NCBI RefSeq assembly: GCF_030064125.1
Contig: NZ_CP125957.1
Span: 3,410,001-3,474,000 of the forward strand
Origin: Pseudomonas sp. G2-4
GTDB lineage: Bacteria > Pseudomonadota > Gammaproteobacteria > Pseudomonadales > Pseudomonadaceae
Length of the DNA stretch: 64,000 bases
Reading direction: 5' to 3'
The notes under the pieces were generated by a model that saw only the letters and a list, made by a program, of their open reading frames with translations, did not search any database and was not told where the DNA came from. Position 1 is the first letter of the stretch. Each line of letters opens with the position of its first letter. A program made the position numbers and the translations under genes. Below, piece by piece: positions 8,577-17,076 of the stretch.

Positions 8577-9074
8577 TTAAGGCGCTGCATGCGTTTGGAA
8601 AATCTTGCTAACAACCGTCCACTTGCCCTCTACTTTCAGCAGATGGAAGAAGTCGGTGAAAGAGAGGCCGGACATGCCGTTGGCGTCAATGCGAGCACTC
8701 GCGGCATTACCGACGATTTCAATACGAGTAATAGCAGCTTGCGCATCCGGAGACGGGCGGAAACCCTTGTCAATCCCCTCGAACAGGATTGGAATCGCGC
8801 CGCCTTCCAGCTTGCCATCAGTGCTGACGCTGTACATTGTCGCCTGTTCATTGAAAGCGGGTTTCATGATACTGCTCTTCGCCTGCTTGCAACCCTCAAT
8901 ATACGTATTAAGCACCTTAGTGATAGCTTGATAGTCTTCTACATAAGTAGCTTTGCTGACTGTTTTACCACTGACAACTTGCGGATTGCTCGGTGAGTTG
9001 TCTGCTTGAGCCAGCGCGCCAAGGCTCGAAATCAAGCCGACAAAAAACAACTGCTTAATAGATATAAATTTCAT
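8577..9074 (-). CDS. Exported NTF2-like (Lumazine_bd_2) protein
   Basis: 165 residues with an N-terminal signal peptide (MKFISIKQLFFVGLISSLGALAQA, cleavage after AQA plausible) and a cone-shaped NTF2/SnoaL-like domain of the putative lumazine-binding subgroup (YQAITKVLNTYIEGCKQAKSSIMKPAFN..., SFTDFFHLLKVEGKWTVVSKIF). From residue 43 it is nearly the same as the cytoplasmic protein at 10332-10715. It is the last gene of a leftward group OYE, NTF2-like, esterase, NTF2-like. The role may be ligand binding or a small-molecule reaction in the periplasm; none is demonstrated for this subgroup. Confidence 0.8.
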   Translation of the reverse strand: MKFISIKQLFFVGLISSLGALAQADNSPSNPQVVSGKTVSKATYVEDYQAITKVLNTYIEGCKQAKSSIMKPAFNEQATMYSVSTDGKLEGGAIPILFEGIDKGFRPSPDAQAAITRIEIVGNAASARIDANGMSGLSFTDFFHLLKVEGKWTVVSKIFQTHAAP

Positions 9075-9194
9075 TTAGTCGCTCTTCACAAGGAGTGTAA
9101 TTATTGAAATATCTCAACCACAAAAATCCAGCAGACGCTCATGGAATTTGCTGTGCGCAGGCAGCCGCGCAGTGAGATAACGATATGTTTCAAT

Positions 9195-9234
9195 AACGAC
9201 GCCCGCAGTTTCACCGTGACCTGCGGGTTCGTTG
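9195..9234 (-). terminator. Hairpin terminator after the esterase gene
   Basis: AACGA..CCCGCAG pairs with CTGCGGG..CGTT across a 12-base loop, immediately beyond the leftward esterase stop. The T-run (GTTTTTG) is on the + strand side, so it may act in both directions. If it works leftward, the exported NTF2-like gene would need its own promoter. Confidence 0.5.
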
Positions 9235-9243
9235 TTTTTGAAA

Positions 9244-10263
9244 TTACTTGCTCAGGTTGCTCTTGAGTTCCTGAGATGCCTGCGCAATTGCGCTGCGCGG
9301 CGTCGGTAGATGGCTGAACGCGTTCGACAACCCGAAGTCGTGAATCATTCCGTTGTAGCGGACCGTCTTCACAGGTACACCCGCAGCGTCGAGCTTGCGG
9401 CCGTAAGCCTCAGCTTCATCGCGCAGGACATCGAATTCGGCAGTCTGGATCAGCGTCGGCGGCAAGCCCTTCAACTGCTCGGTCTTCGCCTGCAGCGGCG
9501 AAGCGTAAATCTGCTTACGTGCCTCGGCGTCGCGCGTGTAATTGTCCCAGAACCACACCATCAAGTCCTTCGTCAGGTAATAGCCGCTGGCAAACTCCTT
9601 GTACGACGGCGTGTCGAAGTCAGCATCAGTCACCGGGCACAGCAACACTTGCGAACGCAGTGCGGGTCCACCCTTCTCGTTGGCCATCAAGGCAACCACG
9701 GCGGCAATATTCCCACCTGCGCTGTTGCCCGCGACGGCGAGGCGCGTGCCGTCTACCTTGATCTCTTCGCCATGTTCAGCAACCCATTTTGTCGCGGCAT
9801 AGGCTTGCTCGGTGGCGACGCCATATGCCGCCTCTGGCGAGAGGCTGTAGTTGACGAAGACCGCCACCGCACCCGAGCCTACCACCAGGTCACGCACCAG
9901 TCGTTCGTGGGTCGGGAAGTCGCCCAACACCCAGCCGCCGCCATGGAAATACATGAACGCGGGTAGGGTCTTCTGTTGGCTACCGACCGGGCGCACGATG
10001 GTCAACTTCAGATCGCTGCCGTTGACGCGTATCGTCTTCTCGCTGACATCGGCTGCCGGCAAGGCCACTTGGGGGGCAGCCTGGGCACCCGCCAATGCCG
10101 CACGGGCATCGACCGGCGTCATGGAGTCGAGCGTCGGGACACCTTCAAGCGATTGCAAGAGTTTCGCGGTGTTGTGCTCAACTCCCGGGTATGTGGTGGC
10201 GGAGGCAGTACCGGGCGCAAGAGTAACGACCGTAAGAGCGAGAGCAGAGGTAAGGGTTTTCAT
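9244..10263 (-). CDS. Exported alpha/beta hydrolase (HSL-type esterase)
   Basis: A 339-residue hydrolase of the hormone-sensitive-lipase group with a signal peptide (MKTLTSALALTVVTLAPGTASA). The oxyanion-hole motif HGGGW is at 107-111, the nucleophile Ser181 is in GNSAGG, and Asp278 (AEFDVLRDEA) and His308 (MIHDF) complete the triad. It should hydrolyse short-chain carboxylic esters in the periplasm. It lies between two paralogous NTF2-like genes downstream of an OYE reductase. A second, cytoplasmic esterase of the same group is at 22551-23444. Confidence 0.85.
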   Translation of the reverse strand: MKTLTSALALTVVTLAPGTASATTYPGVEHNTAKLLQSLEGVPTLDSMTPVDARAALAGAQAAPQVALPAADVSEKTIRVNGSDLKLTIVRPVGSQQKTLPAFMYFHGGGWVLGDFPTHERLVRDLVVGSGAVAVFVNYSLSPEAAYGVATEQAYAATKWVAEHGEEIKVDGTRLAVAGNSAGGNIAAVVALMANEKGGPALRSQVLLCPVTDADFDTPSYKEFASGYYLTKDLMVWFWDNYTRDAEARKQIYASPLQAKTEQLKGLPPTLIQTAEFDVLRDEAEAYGRKLDAAGVPVKTVRYNGMIHDFGLSNAFSHLPTPRSAIAQASQELKSNLSK

Positions 10264-10331
10264 GACGTTTCCATTTTTATATCTGTGTGCTGGGAAGCCT
10301 CAACTACCGCAGACTCAAGGACGACAGAGGT

Positions 10332-10715
10332 TCAAGGCGCGACGTGGGTATGAAAGATCTTGCTGACGACCGTCCACTTGCCATCGACTTTCAACAGATG
10401 GAAAAAGTCGGTGAAGGAAATGCCTGACATGTCGTTGGCGTCGATGCGTGCGCTAGCCGCCGTACCGACGATTTCAATGCGTACGATGGCTGCCGGTGCG
10501 TCGGGAGAAGGGCGAAAACCCTCGTCGATACCCTTGAACAGGATTGGAATTGCACCGCCGGCCAGCTTACCGTCGCCATCGACGCTAAACATGGTCGCTA
10601 GCTCATTGAAAGCAGGCTTCATGAGGCTGCTTTTCGCTTGCTTGCAGCCCTCGATGTACAGGTTCAGCACCTCGGTGATGGCTTGGTATTCGTGCACGTA
10701 AGTAGGTTTGCTCAT
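10332..10715 (-). CDS. Cytoplasmic NTF2-like (Lumazine_bd_2) protein
   Basis: 127 residues, the same domain as the protein at 8577-9074 (TYVHEYQAITEVLNLYIEGCKQAKSSLMKPAFN, SFTDFFHLLKVDGKWTVVSKIFHTH) but lacking the leader, so it should remain cytoplasmic. The start is supported by AGGAGCAAAACT-ATG. Directly upstream of that ribosome site is a six-unit 5-bp repeat (10732-10761). It lies between the OYE gene and the esterase gene on the same strand. The function of this subgroup is not established. Confidence 0.75.
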   Translation of the reverse strand: MSKPTYVHEYQAITEVLNLYIEGCKQAKSSLMKPAFNELATMFSVDGDGKLAGGAIPILFKGIDEGFRPSPDAPAAIVRIEIVGTAASARIDANDMSGISFTDFFHLLKVDGKWTVVSKIFHTHVAP

Positions 10716-10731
10716 AGTTTTGCTCCTGCTT

Positions 10732-10761
10732 CATTGAATTGAATTGGATTGGATTGGATTG
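10732..10761. repeat. Pentanucleotide tandem repeat in a leader
   Basis: Six consecutive NATTG units (CATTG AATTG AATTG GATTG GATTG GATTG) lie just upstream of the ribosome site of the NTF2-like gene. Short tandem arrays at such places can slip and alter spacing or expression; here this is only a possibility. Confidence 0.7.
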
Positions 10762-10804
10762 AGAATTAGGACCGTCCAGCCACCCGCTTATGACGTGGGC
10801 TGAT

Positions 10805-11845
10805 TCACGCTTTGGTATCAAGCCATACAGACCCGTAGCGCGTGTAGGCAGCAGGAATCTCAATGATTTCTTTCAGATCATCTGCTGCAGTGCGCACCCA
10901 GAATGGATCACGCAACATTTGCCGCCCGACAAACACCAGGTCAGCTCGACCGTTCTGCAGGATTTCTTCGGCCTGACGCCCACTCTGGATGACACCCACG
11001 GCCCCCGTCGCAATATGCAATTCTTTGCGCAGCAACTCAGCGGCCGGGACTTGGTAACCAGGATAGGTCTGAACCTTGATCATCTTGATGCCGCCGGAGC
11101 TGCAGTCGATCAGATCGACGCCCTGCTCCTTCATCCAGCGACCGTATTCAAGGAACGACTCGGGGGTATTTCCGCCTTCGGCGTAATCAGAGCTGGAGAT
11201 ACGAACAAACAGAGGACGATCGCCCCAATGGGTTTTGACTTCCTCCAGCACTTCGCGCAGGAAGCGGTAGCGACGCTTGGCATCACCGCCATATTCGTCG
11301 TCGCGGGTATTGGCGAGTGGGGAGAGGAACTCATTCAGCAAATAACCATGAGCGGCATGGATCTCAAGCACATCAAAGCCCGCTTCACTGGCGCGTCGTG
11401 CGGCATCGCCATAGAGCTTCACCAAACCCGGAATTTCGTCAGCCGCGAGTGCGCGAGGCACGGGGCTGGTATCCGTGAACGGGATAGCCGACGGCGCAAT
11501 GTGAATAAGGTTGGGCAGGTCAGCATTGCGCCCCGCATGGCCGATCTGAGCACCGGCTTTGGCACCAAAGCTGTGAAGCAGTTCGGTCAGCGCTTTCAAG
11601 CCGACGATGTGCGCATCGCTCCAGATACCGAGGTCACCGGCCCCGATACGGCCATCGGCGTGAACTGCCAGCGTCTCGGGGAAAATCAGCCCCGCCTGGC
11701 CCAAGGCGCGAGCACCGTAATGCACTCGGTGCCACTCAGTAACGAAGCCGTCATCGGCAGCCATATGCATGCACATAGGTGACATGACCACGCGGTTTTT
11801 CAGTTTCATGCCTTTTATTTCATGGGGGAAAAGCAACAAGCTCAT
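10805..11845 (-). CDS. YqjM/NamA-type NADPH dehydrogenase (OYE)
   Basis: A 346-residue ene-reductase of the thermophilic-like/YqjM subclass. The diagnostic N-terminal MSPMCMH has Cys25 in the place of the redox-tuning Cys26 of YqjM. The His pair H163/H166 and Y168 are in [15 protein letters not shown], followed by NTRDDEYGG. In YqjM the Cys is followed two residues later by Tyr28; here that position is His27. It is the first gene of the leftward group with the NTF2-like and esterase genes, divergent from an hxlR gene across a stretch with several GTACGCAC-type repeats. Probable role: NADPH-dependent reduction of enones, quinones or nitro compounds. Confidence 0.85.
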   Translation of the reverse strand: MSLLLFPHEIKGMKLKNRVVMSPMCMHMAADDGFVTEWHRVHYGARALGQAGLIFPETLAVHADGRIGAGDLGIWSDAHIVGLKALTELLHSFGAKAGAQIGHAGRNADLPNLIHIAPSAIPFTDTSPVPRALAADEIPGLVKLYGDAARRASEAGFDVLEIHAAHGYLLNEFLSPLANTRDDEYGGDAKRRYRFLREVLEEVKTHWGDRPLFVRISSSDYAEGGNTPESFLEYGRWMKEQGVDLIDCSSGGIKMIKVQTYPGYQVPAAELLRKELHIATGAVGVIQSGRQAEEILQNGRADLVFVGRQMLRDPFWVRTAADDLKEIIEIPAAYTRYGSVWLDTKA

Positions 11846-11886
11846 TTTCAGTATTTCCGTAGTGGTCGATACGGAATAATGTTAGC

Positions 11887-11935
11887 GTACGCACAACAGA
11901 TGCGTAAGTACGCACATTTTTGTGCGGTAGGCACA
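11887..11935. promoter_or_regulatory. Cluster of dyads between OYE and hxlR
   Basis: Within 49 bp: GTACGCAC (11887-11894), the palindrome TGCGTA-AG-TACGCA (11901-11914) extending into a second GTACGCAC (11908-11915), and TGTGC-N5-GCACA (11921-11935). Repeated GTGCGTAC half-sites between divergent genes are what an HxlR dimer would bind, so this is a likely operator for both genes. Confidence 0.6.
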
Positions 11936-11959
11936 TTTTTTATACCAACGAGATTTCCT

Positions 11960-12349
11960 GTGAAAAAATGCATCCCCCAGAATGAAGTTGAAGCATTCGC
12001 TTGCCCTGTCTCCTTTACAGTCGATGTCATTGGCGGGAAATGGAAATCGCTGATCCTGTTCCATCTGATGTCCGGAACAAAGCGCTTCAACGAGTTGCGC
12101 CGGCTGATCCCCGATGTGACGCAGCGGATGCTCACCTTGCAACTCAGAGAGCTGGAGACTGACCGGGTTATCCATCGCGAAATCTATCGTGAGGTGCCGC
12201 CCAAGGTTGAATATTCGCTCACAGAGTTAGGTAACACGCTTGCGCCATTGATCAGTGCAATGCGCGAATGGGGAGCGGTACATGAGGGTGCAATCCTAGC
12301 GTTCAGGCGCGCTGAGATCAATGCCAACCCACTTGAATCGCTCGCCTAG
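11960..12349 (+). CDS. HxlR-family redox-type regulator
   Basis: A 129-residue winged-helix HxlR protein: [54 protein letters not shown], wing [14 protein letters not shown]. Cys4 and Cys15 lie near the N terminus. In HxlR relatives such as YodB and HypR an N-terminal Cys senses quinones or diamide, so a similar role is plausible. I chose the GTG at 11960 because the family similarity begins there. Upstream ATGs at 11879 and 11903 would place the operator repeats inside the coding region. Likely target: the divergent YqjM-type OYE operon. Confidence 0.75.
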   Translation: MKKCIPQNEVEAFACPVSFTVDVIGGKWKSLILFHLMSGTKRFNELRRLIPDVTQRMLTLQLRELETDRVIHREIYREVPPKVEYSLTELGNTLAPLISAMREWGAVHEGAILAFRRAEINANPLESLA

Positions 12350-12426
12350 CTTTAGACTTTTGTCAGGCAGGCTAACGCCCCGGCGCTGGAAAAAGAGCCG
12401 GCTCTGGGGCGTGGGTTGGGTGGGTC

Positions 12427-12776
12427 TCAAGCCAGTTTGCAATGGACGTCCCCCCTCCCCATGGGATCTGAAACGGGCTCAGGCACGCCATGCTCAACCC
12501 TGATTGCTTGCATATCACCATTGAAGCCCTGGTTGGCCAGGTAGTAGCCAGCGACGTCTAGGTCCGCCGCCAGAGTTGCCCGGAAATTGGCGCGTAAGGC
12601 CCCCAGAGGATCGTGTTGGCGGTGTCCGCAGCGAATCGGTCAGGTACGGCCACCGCAGAATGCGTCAACGCCGCGCGTGGGCTGGCGGTTGCCAGTTGAT
12701 AAACGCCCATAAATAGCAACACCATCCATAGCGCGACGCAGCGACGCGTCCGATAGAACTCTGATGTCTTGCACAT
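12427..12776 (-). pseudogene. Gamma-glutamyltransferase remnant (ends joined)
   Basis: The upstream part (72-residue frame from 12776) has a membrane leader (VALWMVLLFMGVYQLATAS) followed by AVAVPDRFAADTANTIL, resembling the start of gamma-glutamyltranspeptidases before GGNAVDAAVA. In another frame (about 12600 down to a TGA at 12427) the end of the same family can be read: DLDVAGYYLANQGFNGDMQAIRV...GVPEPVSDPMGRGD, like the GxxQAI...SDPRGxG tail. About 400 or more residues, including the catalytic Thr region, are missing and the join is out of frame. The family assignment of the C-terminal piece is by pattern only. Confidence 0.55.
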
Positions 12777-12905
12777 AGGCTACCTGTTTTTTTATAAATA
12801 ATGGCAGCACAGTGGGACTTAACAGGGCGCGATTCGTTATCTGAACCCATCCCTGCGGCGTCTGAAAATAATCAACACGCAACAACTTCTTATTTATTGA
12901 TCACC

Positions 12906-12935
12906 CAAAAAAAGAGCCCTCGACGCGGGGCTCTT
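12906..12935 (-). terminator. Rho-independent terminator of the symporter gene
   Basis: Read leftward, AAGAGCCCC..GGGGCTCTT-type pairing (GAGCCC with GGGCTC, loop TCGACGC) is followed by TTTTTTT. It lies just beyond the stop of the symporter gene at 12948. Confidence 0.8.
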
Positions 12936-12947
12936 GTGTGTCGCTGA

Positions 12948-14207
12948 TTAAGCGTTCTGCTCGCCCCCTACAGACCCTTTTCGCTCCAAGGGCGCTTTCT
13001 CCCACTTGGCGATGACCAGAGGTGCAATTGCATTACCCAGCACGTTCAAGGTAGTGGTGCCGCTGTCGATTATCCGGAAGATCCCGGCAATCAACGCGAC
13101 CCCTTCCAGCGGCAGGCCGGCAGACGCCAATGTGGCCGACAGGATGATGATGGCAAACCCAGGCACACCCGCAGCGCCCTTGGACGTCAGCACCATAGTG
13201 ACCACCAGCAGAATTTGCTGAGTCAACGACAGATCGATGCCATAGAGTTGGGCAATGAAGATCGTCGCCACACCGAGGAAGATCGAAGCACCGTCCAAGT
13301 TAAACGCATAACCCACCGGCACCACGAAGCTGACGATGCGTCGAGGCACGCCATAGGCTTCCAGCTTGGTCATCAACTGTGGCATGACGGCCGCAGAGGC
13401 AGCACTGGAGAAAGCCAGAATCAGCTCATCGCGGAAGTACTTGATCAACTTGAAGACGTTTTCGCCGATCAAGTAGCAAATGCCGCCGAGCATCACCAGG
13501 GCAAAGGTAATTAGCGCCAGATACACCACGCCGATCAACTTGAGCAACGGTAGCAACGAGGCAAATCCGAAGGTCGCTACAGTGGCGCCAATCATGCCGA
13601 ATACACCGATCGGTGCGTAGGCCATGACAAATGATACGACTTTGAACATTGCGTCGGAGAAACCCTGCACCACCGCAATAACCGGTGCGCTTTTCTCTTT
13701 AGGCAACGTGTTCAACGCCATACCCAGCAGCACAGCAAAGAACAGCACCGACAGCAACTTCGCTTCTGACATCGCGACAATCACGTTATCGGGCACGATG
13801 TTTTGCAGGATGATCAGCGCACCTTTCGACGGCTCCATGTGCACGGCTGCAGCGTTGTGTGCAATGCCAGCGATTTCGGTGCCCTTACCCGGCTCGAAAA
13901 GATTGGCGAAGCACAAGCCAAGCACGATGGCAAGGCTGGTGATTGCAAAGAAGTAGATCAACGACTTTGCGCCCATGCGACCGAACGATTTGTTATCGCC
14001 GCCTCCGGCTATGCCGAGGATCATGCAGCAGAAAACAATCGGCACGACGACCATCTTCATCATCTTGATGAAAATATCACCGAGCGGTTTAAGGATTTCT
14101 GTACTGACCCACACTTGATTTTCCGGGTGGGTATTGAAATACCAACCCACGAGCACGCCAAGCAACAGCCCGGCAACTATTTGCCAAACTAAGGGGATAC
14201 GTTTCAT
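12948..14207 (-). CDS. DAACS-family dicarboxylate/amino-acid symporter
   Basis: A 419-residue inner-membrane transporter of the GltP/DctA/Glt-Ph family. Landmarks: eight or so hydrophobic segments, the first re-entrant loop AFSSAASAAVMP, the central NLDGASIF motif with FIAQLYGIDLS, and VLTSKGAAGVPG. In the last transmembrane segment the usual D..ART..N is DSGTTTLNVLGN, so the Arg that pairs with the substrate's side-chain carboxylate in glutamate carriers is Thr here. In neutral amino-acid members the same Arg is replaced, which argues against glutamate or succinate as substrate (inference). The ribosome site AAGG and a downstream terminator are present. It lies between a GGT remnant and a VOC gene. 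Confidence 0.85.
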   Translation of the reverse strand: MKRIPLVWQIVAGLLLGVLVGWYFNTHPENQVWVSTEILKPLGDIFIKMMKMVVVPIVFCCMILGIAGGGDNKSFGRMGAKSLIYFFAITSLAIVLGLCFANLFEPGKGTEIAGIAHNAAAVHMEPSKGALIILQNIVPDNVIVAMSEAKLLSVLFFAVLLGMALNTLPKEKSAPVIAVVQGFSDAMFKVVSFVMAYAPIGVFGMIGATVATFGFASLLPLLKLIGVVYLALITFALVMLGGICYLIGENVFKLIKYFRDELILAFSSAASAAVMPQLMTKLEAYGVPRRIVSFVVPVGYAFNLDGASIFLGVATIFIAQLYGIDLSLTQQILLVVTMVLTSKGAAGVPGFAIIILSATLASAGLPLEGVALIAGIFRIIDSGTTTLNVLGNAIAPLVIAKWEKAPLERKGSVGGEQNA

Positions 14208-14285
14208 GTCTAGCCTTTTTGTTGGAATGAAAGGACTGCGTAAGCGCAGTAGCTAGATTCATGAGCTTCCAGCTCATTTAAATTT

Positions 14286-14320
14286 CCTGGGCGCACTCTT
14301 TAACGTGCGCCAGGTTTTTT
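14286..14320. terminator. Hairpin with T-run between VOC and symporter genes
   Basis: CCTGGGCGCAC and GTGCGCCAGG pair (one bulged G) and are followed on the + strand by eight T. It lies between two leftward genes. The T-run favours stopping rightward (antisense) transcription; weaker leftward action on the VOC transcript is possible. Confidence 0.5.
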
Positions 14321-14322
14321 TA

Positions 14323-14748
14323 TTATTTAGCGAACAGCTGGCTCATATCCTTGAACGCCTTGAACTCCAGCGCGTTGCCGCACGGGTCGAACAGAAACAT
14401 GGTGGCCTGCTCGCCGACCTGGCCTTTGAAGCGAATGTAGGGTTCGATCACAAACTTGGTTGCGCGCGCTTTCAAACGCTCGGCCAGCGCTTCCCATTGC
14501 GCCCACTCCAGGATGATGCCGAAGTGCGGAACCGGTACGTCGTGGCCATCTACCGGGTTGCTGTGCACGCTTTCCTGCGAAGCAGTCTTAGGGTGTTCAT
14601 GGATGACCAACTGGTGGCCGTAGAAATCGAAATCTACCCACTGCTCGCTTGAGCGGCCTTCGGCAAGGCCGAATACCTCACCGTAAAAGGTGCGCGTAGC
14701 TGCCAGGTCATATACAGGGATTGCGAGGTGGAAAGGAGAAAGGCTCAT
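14323..14748 (-). CDS. VOC-family (glyoxalase/dioxygenase fold) protein
   Basis: A 141-residue vicinal-oxygen-chelate protein. It starts [22 protein letters not shown], contains HQLVIHEHP and PHFGIILEW, and ends [16 protein letters not shown], the usual paired beta-alpha-beta-beta-beta modules with His/Glu metal ligands (H8, E near the end). Size and motifs fit bleomycin-resistance/dioxygenase-like members of unknown substrate. CGGAG precedes the ATG. The neighbouring symporter gene on the same strand may be functionally linked. Confidence 0.8.
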   Translation of the reverse strand: MSLSPFHLAIPVYDLAATRTFYGEVFGLAEGRSSEQWVDFDFYGHQLVIHEHPKTASQESVHSNPVDGHDVPVPHFGIILEWAQWEALAERLKARATKFVIEPYIRFKGQVGEQATMFLFDPCGNALEFKAFKDMSQLFAK

Positions 14749-14913
14749 CAGGACTCCGATAACAATTTTTTATTGGTTTGTGGTGCCGGACACCGTGGTC
14801 GCTGCCCGACGGCTTTTTGAAGGTGGATTTATGCTAAAGCCGAACCACCTTAAAAAAAATCAATATAAATTTTTCACAAACACAATTTTATTTTGTTAAT
14901 CGGCGATCTCTTT

Positions 14914-15190
14914 TTACTGCTCCCAGCCCGCCTGAATCGCATGGGTAATTTGATCGACAAACACCCTTGTCTTCGTCGGAACCAACCGCCCCGGAGGCAT
15001 CACGGCATAGATCCCACCCGGTTCCGGGCCTTCCCATTGCGTCAGTATTTGTACAAGCGTGCCATCGCGCACCGCCGCACCGGCCAGCCAATCAGGCGTC
15101 AGAATGATCCCAGCGCCCTCCACAGCAGCCTGTAAAAGCGACTCCGAACTATCGGAGATCAGCGGCCCCGTCTCAATGCTGATTCCGTGT
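14914..15190 (-). pseudogene. LysR regulator C-terminal remnant
   Basis: Read leftward from about 15190: HGISIETGPLISDSSESLLQAAVEGAGIILTPDWLAG and onward to PPGRLVPTKTRVFVDQI and a stop at 14914. This is the final third of a LysR effector domain. No DNA-binding half or first effector subdomain is recognisable upstream, and the 15.2-15.5 kb stretch is in a different, unrecognised frame. The gene is broken. It may once have controlled the symporter/VOC pair. Confidence 0.7.
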
Positions 15191-15710
15191 CTAGGCGCCT
15201 GGCATTACGCCCCAACTGCCGATGGACACGCGGGTCGATCCCCCTGGCAACCGCGCCATTGCAACATCGCGCAGAGCATGAGCATCTCGCGAGCCAATTT
15301 CTGGATAGATGCAGAGAGACAGACCCGAAAAGTCCGCTTAGGGATATCAACTCATAACCCATATCCCTCTTCCGAGCGACCACGGATTTGCCACATTCGG
15401 GTTGCTCATCCAGTATACGGAGGCGCACTGAATACCAGCCACGGCCACCCAGGTCCGTGTCGGAAATCGCCATTCGCGATCGCTCGCACACCCGATGTCA
15501 ATGGGGGCAAAACTGGGGGCACAGTTCGTTTAATTCAGGCTAAAACCGCCGCGCTAGAGCCATGTCAAAATGTTCTTTGGGGATCCGGATAGCTTGTAAT
15601 GGTATCGCTGCATGGCAAGGAGCAGCGCTTCTCCATCGATACTGACTCCGACATAGGTTTCCATCCTTGGCTTTGCAGAGGGACACGGCTGAATAGAACG
15701 CAACGTGGCC
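15191..15710. other. 520 bp with no recognisable gene
   Basis: The open frames here resemble no family I know. It may be decayed LysR sequence at the left. At 15502-15521 there is a tandem TGGGGGCA-N4-TGGGGGCA. No tRNA, integrase or insertion sequence is visible. Confidence 0.5.
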
Positions 15711-16736
15711 TTACGCACCACAGTTGTATCGAGTGTGAATCAAGATCTGTGTTGAGGGTGGCGTCGCCGTCGCTCCCTCAATCGCTCCTCGTATCCAGCG
15801 CACCGCTGCGGCAGTCTCGCCAACGAAATCATGAGAGATAACATAATCCATGACGCCGGACTCAAGCATCGCCCGCGTATGAACCGTAAGCTCATGACCG
15901 ACGAAAATAGGCCGATCCTCAGCCGCAATAGTATCTATTGCCTGAGCAACGCCCCGATTGGCGCCGGCCACGTTGTAGATGGCTGCCGGGTAGTCGTGCT
16001 TGGAAAAATAACGCGTCAATTGTTCAGTCGTGGTCTGAGGGCGATCGTCGGACATCACTCGTTCGTCGATTTTCAGATACGGAAACTCGGAACGGAGCAC
16101 CCTGCGAAACCCCATCTCCCGCTCTTGCTGACAGCGAAACGGCACACTGGTCACCAGCAGGATCTTCGCGGGCTCTTTAGGTAACGCATTGCCTATCAGC
16201 AACCCGGCGACACTGCCCGCCGCATATTGATCATTGCCAACATAAGCGCTTCGCCCGGAATTAGGCAGGTCGGTGGTCAGGCAAACGACTGGAATACCCA
16301 GGCTGCACAGTTTGCGAATCGCTCTGTTGATCGCGGGATGCTCGCGCGATACGACGATCACACCATCCGCTGAGGCGCCCTGCGCCTGAACCTGATCGGC
16401 AAAAGTGGCGGGATCGACCTGATTAGTCGGTACATAGTAGCCATGCACCACGACGCCTGGTGTCGAAGCATTCACCAACGCCTCGGCGCCGGCCAACGTC
16501 GCATTGAAGGTTTCGCCCGAGTCGCAAAAGAGCTTGATCTGCAACGTTGCCATGCCGTCAGCCAAATCTTTCTTTAGCTTATCCAGTGCAGCCAGCACTT
16601 TCAGACGGGTGTTTTCCCGAACGCCAGGACGGTTGTTCAGCACACGATCGACGGTCGCTGGCCCGACCCTGGCCACCTTAGCGACCTGTTGAACAGTGGG
16701 GCCCTTCCATAAGCGCGCCGATGTTTGCGTGGTCAT
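15711..16736 (-). CDS. LacI-family regulator of sugar/inositol genes
   Basis: A 341-residue LacI/GalR protein. The HTH TVQQVAKVARVGPATVDRVLNNRPGVRENTRLKVLAAL (about 14-51) is followed by a periplasmic-binding-protein-like domain (GVIVVSREHPAINRAIRKLCSLGIPVVCLTTD, SAYVGNDQYAAGSVAGLLIG, IYNVAGANRGVAQAI). This subtype, with an HTH reading RVGPATVDRVLN, commonly accompanies inositol or rare-sugar catabolism. It is divergent from the Gfo/Idh-isomerase-MFS genes, which are its likely targets. The effector is presumably the transported sugar or polyol. Confidence 0.85.
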   Translation of the reverse strand: MTTQTSARLWKGPTVQQVAKVARVGPATVDRVLNNRPGVRENTRLKVLAALDKLKKDLADGMATLQIKLFCDSGETFNATLAGAEALVNASTPGVVVHGYYVPTNQVDPATFADQVQAQGASADGVIVVSREHPAINRAIRKLCSLGIPVVCLTTDLPNSGRSAYVGNDQYAAGSVAGLLIGNALPKEPAKILLVTSVPFRCQQEREMGFRRVLRSEFPYLKIDERVMSDDRPQTTTEQLTRYFSKHDYPAAIYNVAGANRGVAQAIDTIAAEDRPIFVGHELTVHTRAMLESGVMDYVISHDFVGETAAAVRWIRGAIEGATATPPSTQILIHTRYNCGA

Positions 16737-17076
16737 ATGGCACGCCCTCTTTTGATGTTATTTACACCATATAAACATTCCCGATGGTCGGCTTCAAGAG
16801 CAATGGAAAATGGCACTTCACTCTTAAATTTGAGGTTTTTCACATCATAAACTGCCTATGGTGCTCCTTGAAGCTTGCTTTTTCGGCGCTAATAATCGAG
16901 GCATAACAAACACAACAAACCGCCAGGATAGTCCCATGAACAACTCGCCTCATCGGTTGGTTTCGACCGCCACGGCCAAGCCGCTCGTGGCCCACTGTGC
17001 ACCTCCTTTCTCAGTCAACACCCTCGCGAGTTTGACGCTGCGTAGATGACTTTCGCCCATTGATAGGTAGTTGAAT
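16737..17076. promoter_or_regulatory. Divergent control region of the sugar block
   Basis: 340 bp between lacI and the dehydrogenase. It is AT-rich near lacI, with a quasi-dyad TTTACACCATATAAA (about 16759-16773) as operator candidate. A 37-codon frame (16936-17049) begins ATG AAC AAC TCG but resembles nothing known; I do not call it a gene. Confidence 0.4.

Noticed and set aside
15159..15491. 110-codon leftward frame beside the LysR remnant
   Set aside because: The LysR sequence continues in a different frame; this one resembles nothing.
15502..15521. Possible phage or island attachment scar
   Set aside because: No tRNA, integrase or flanking direct repeat was found; only a short tandem motif.
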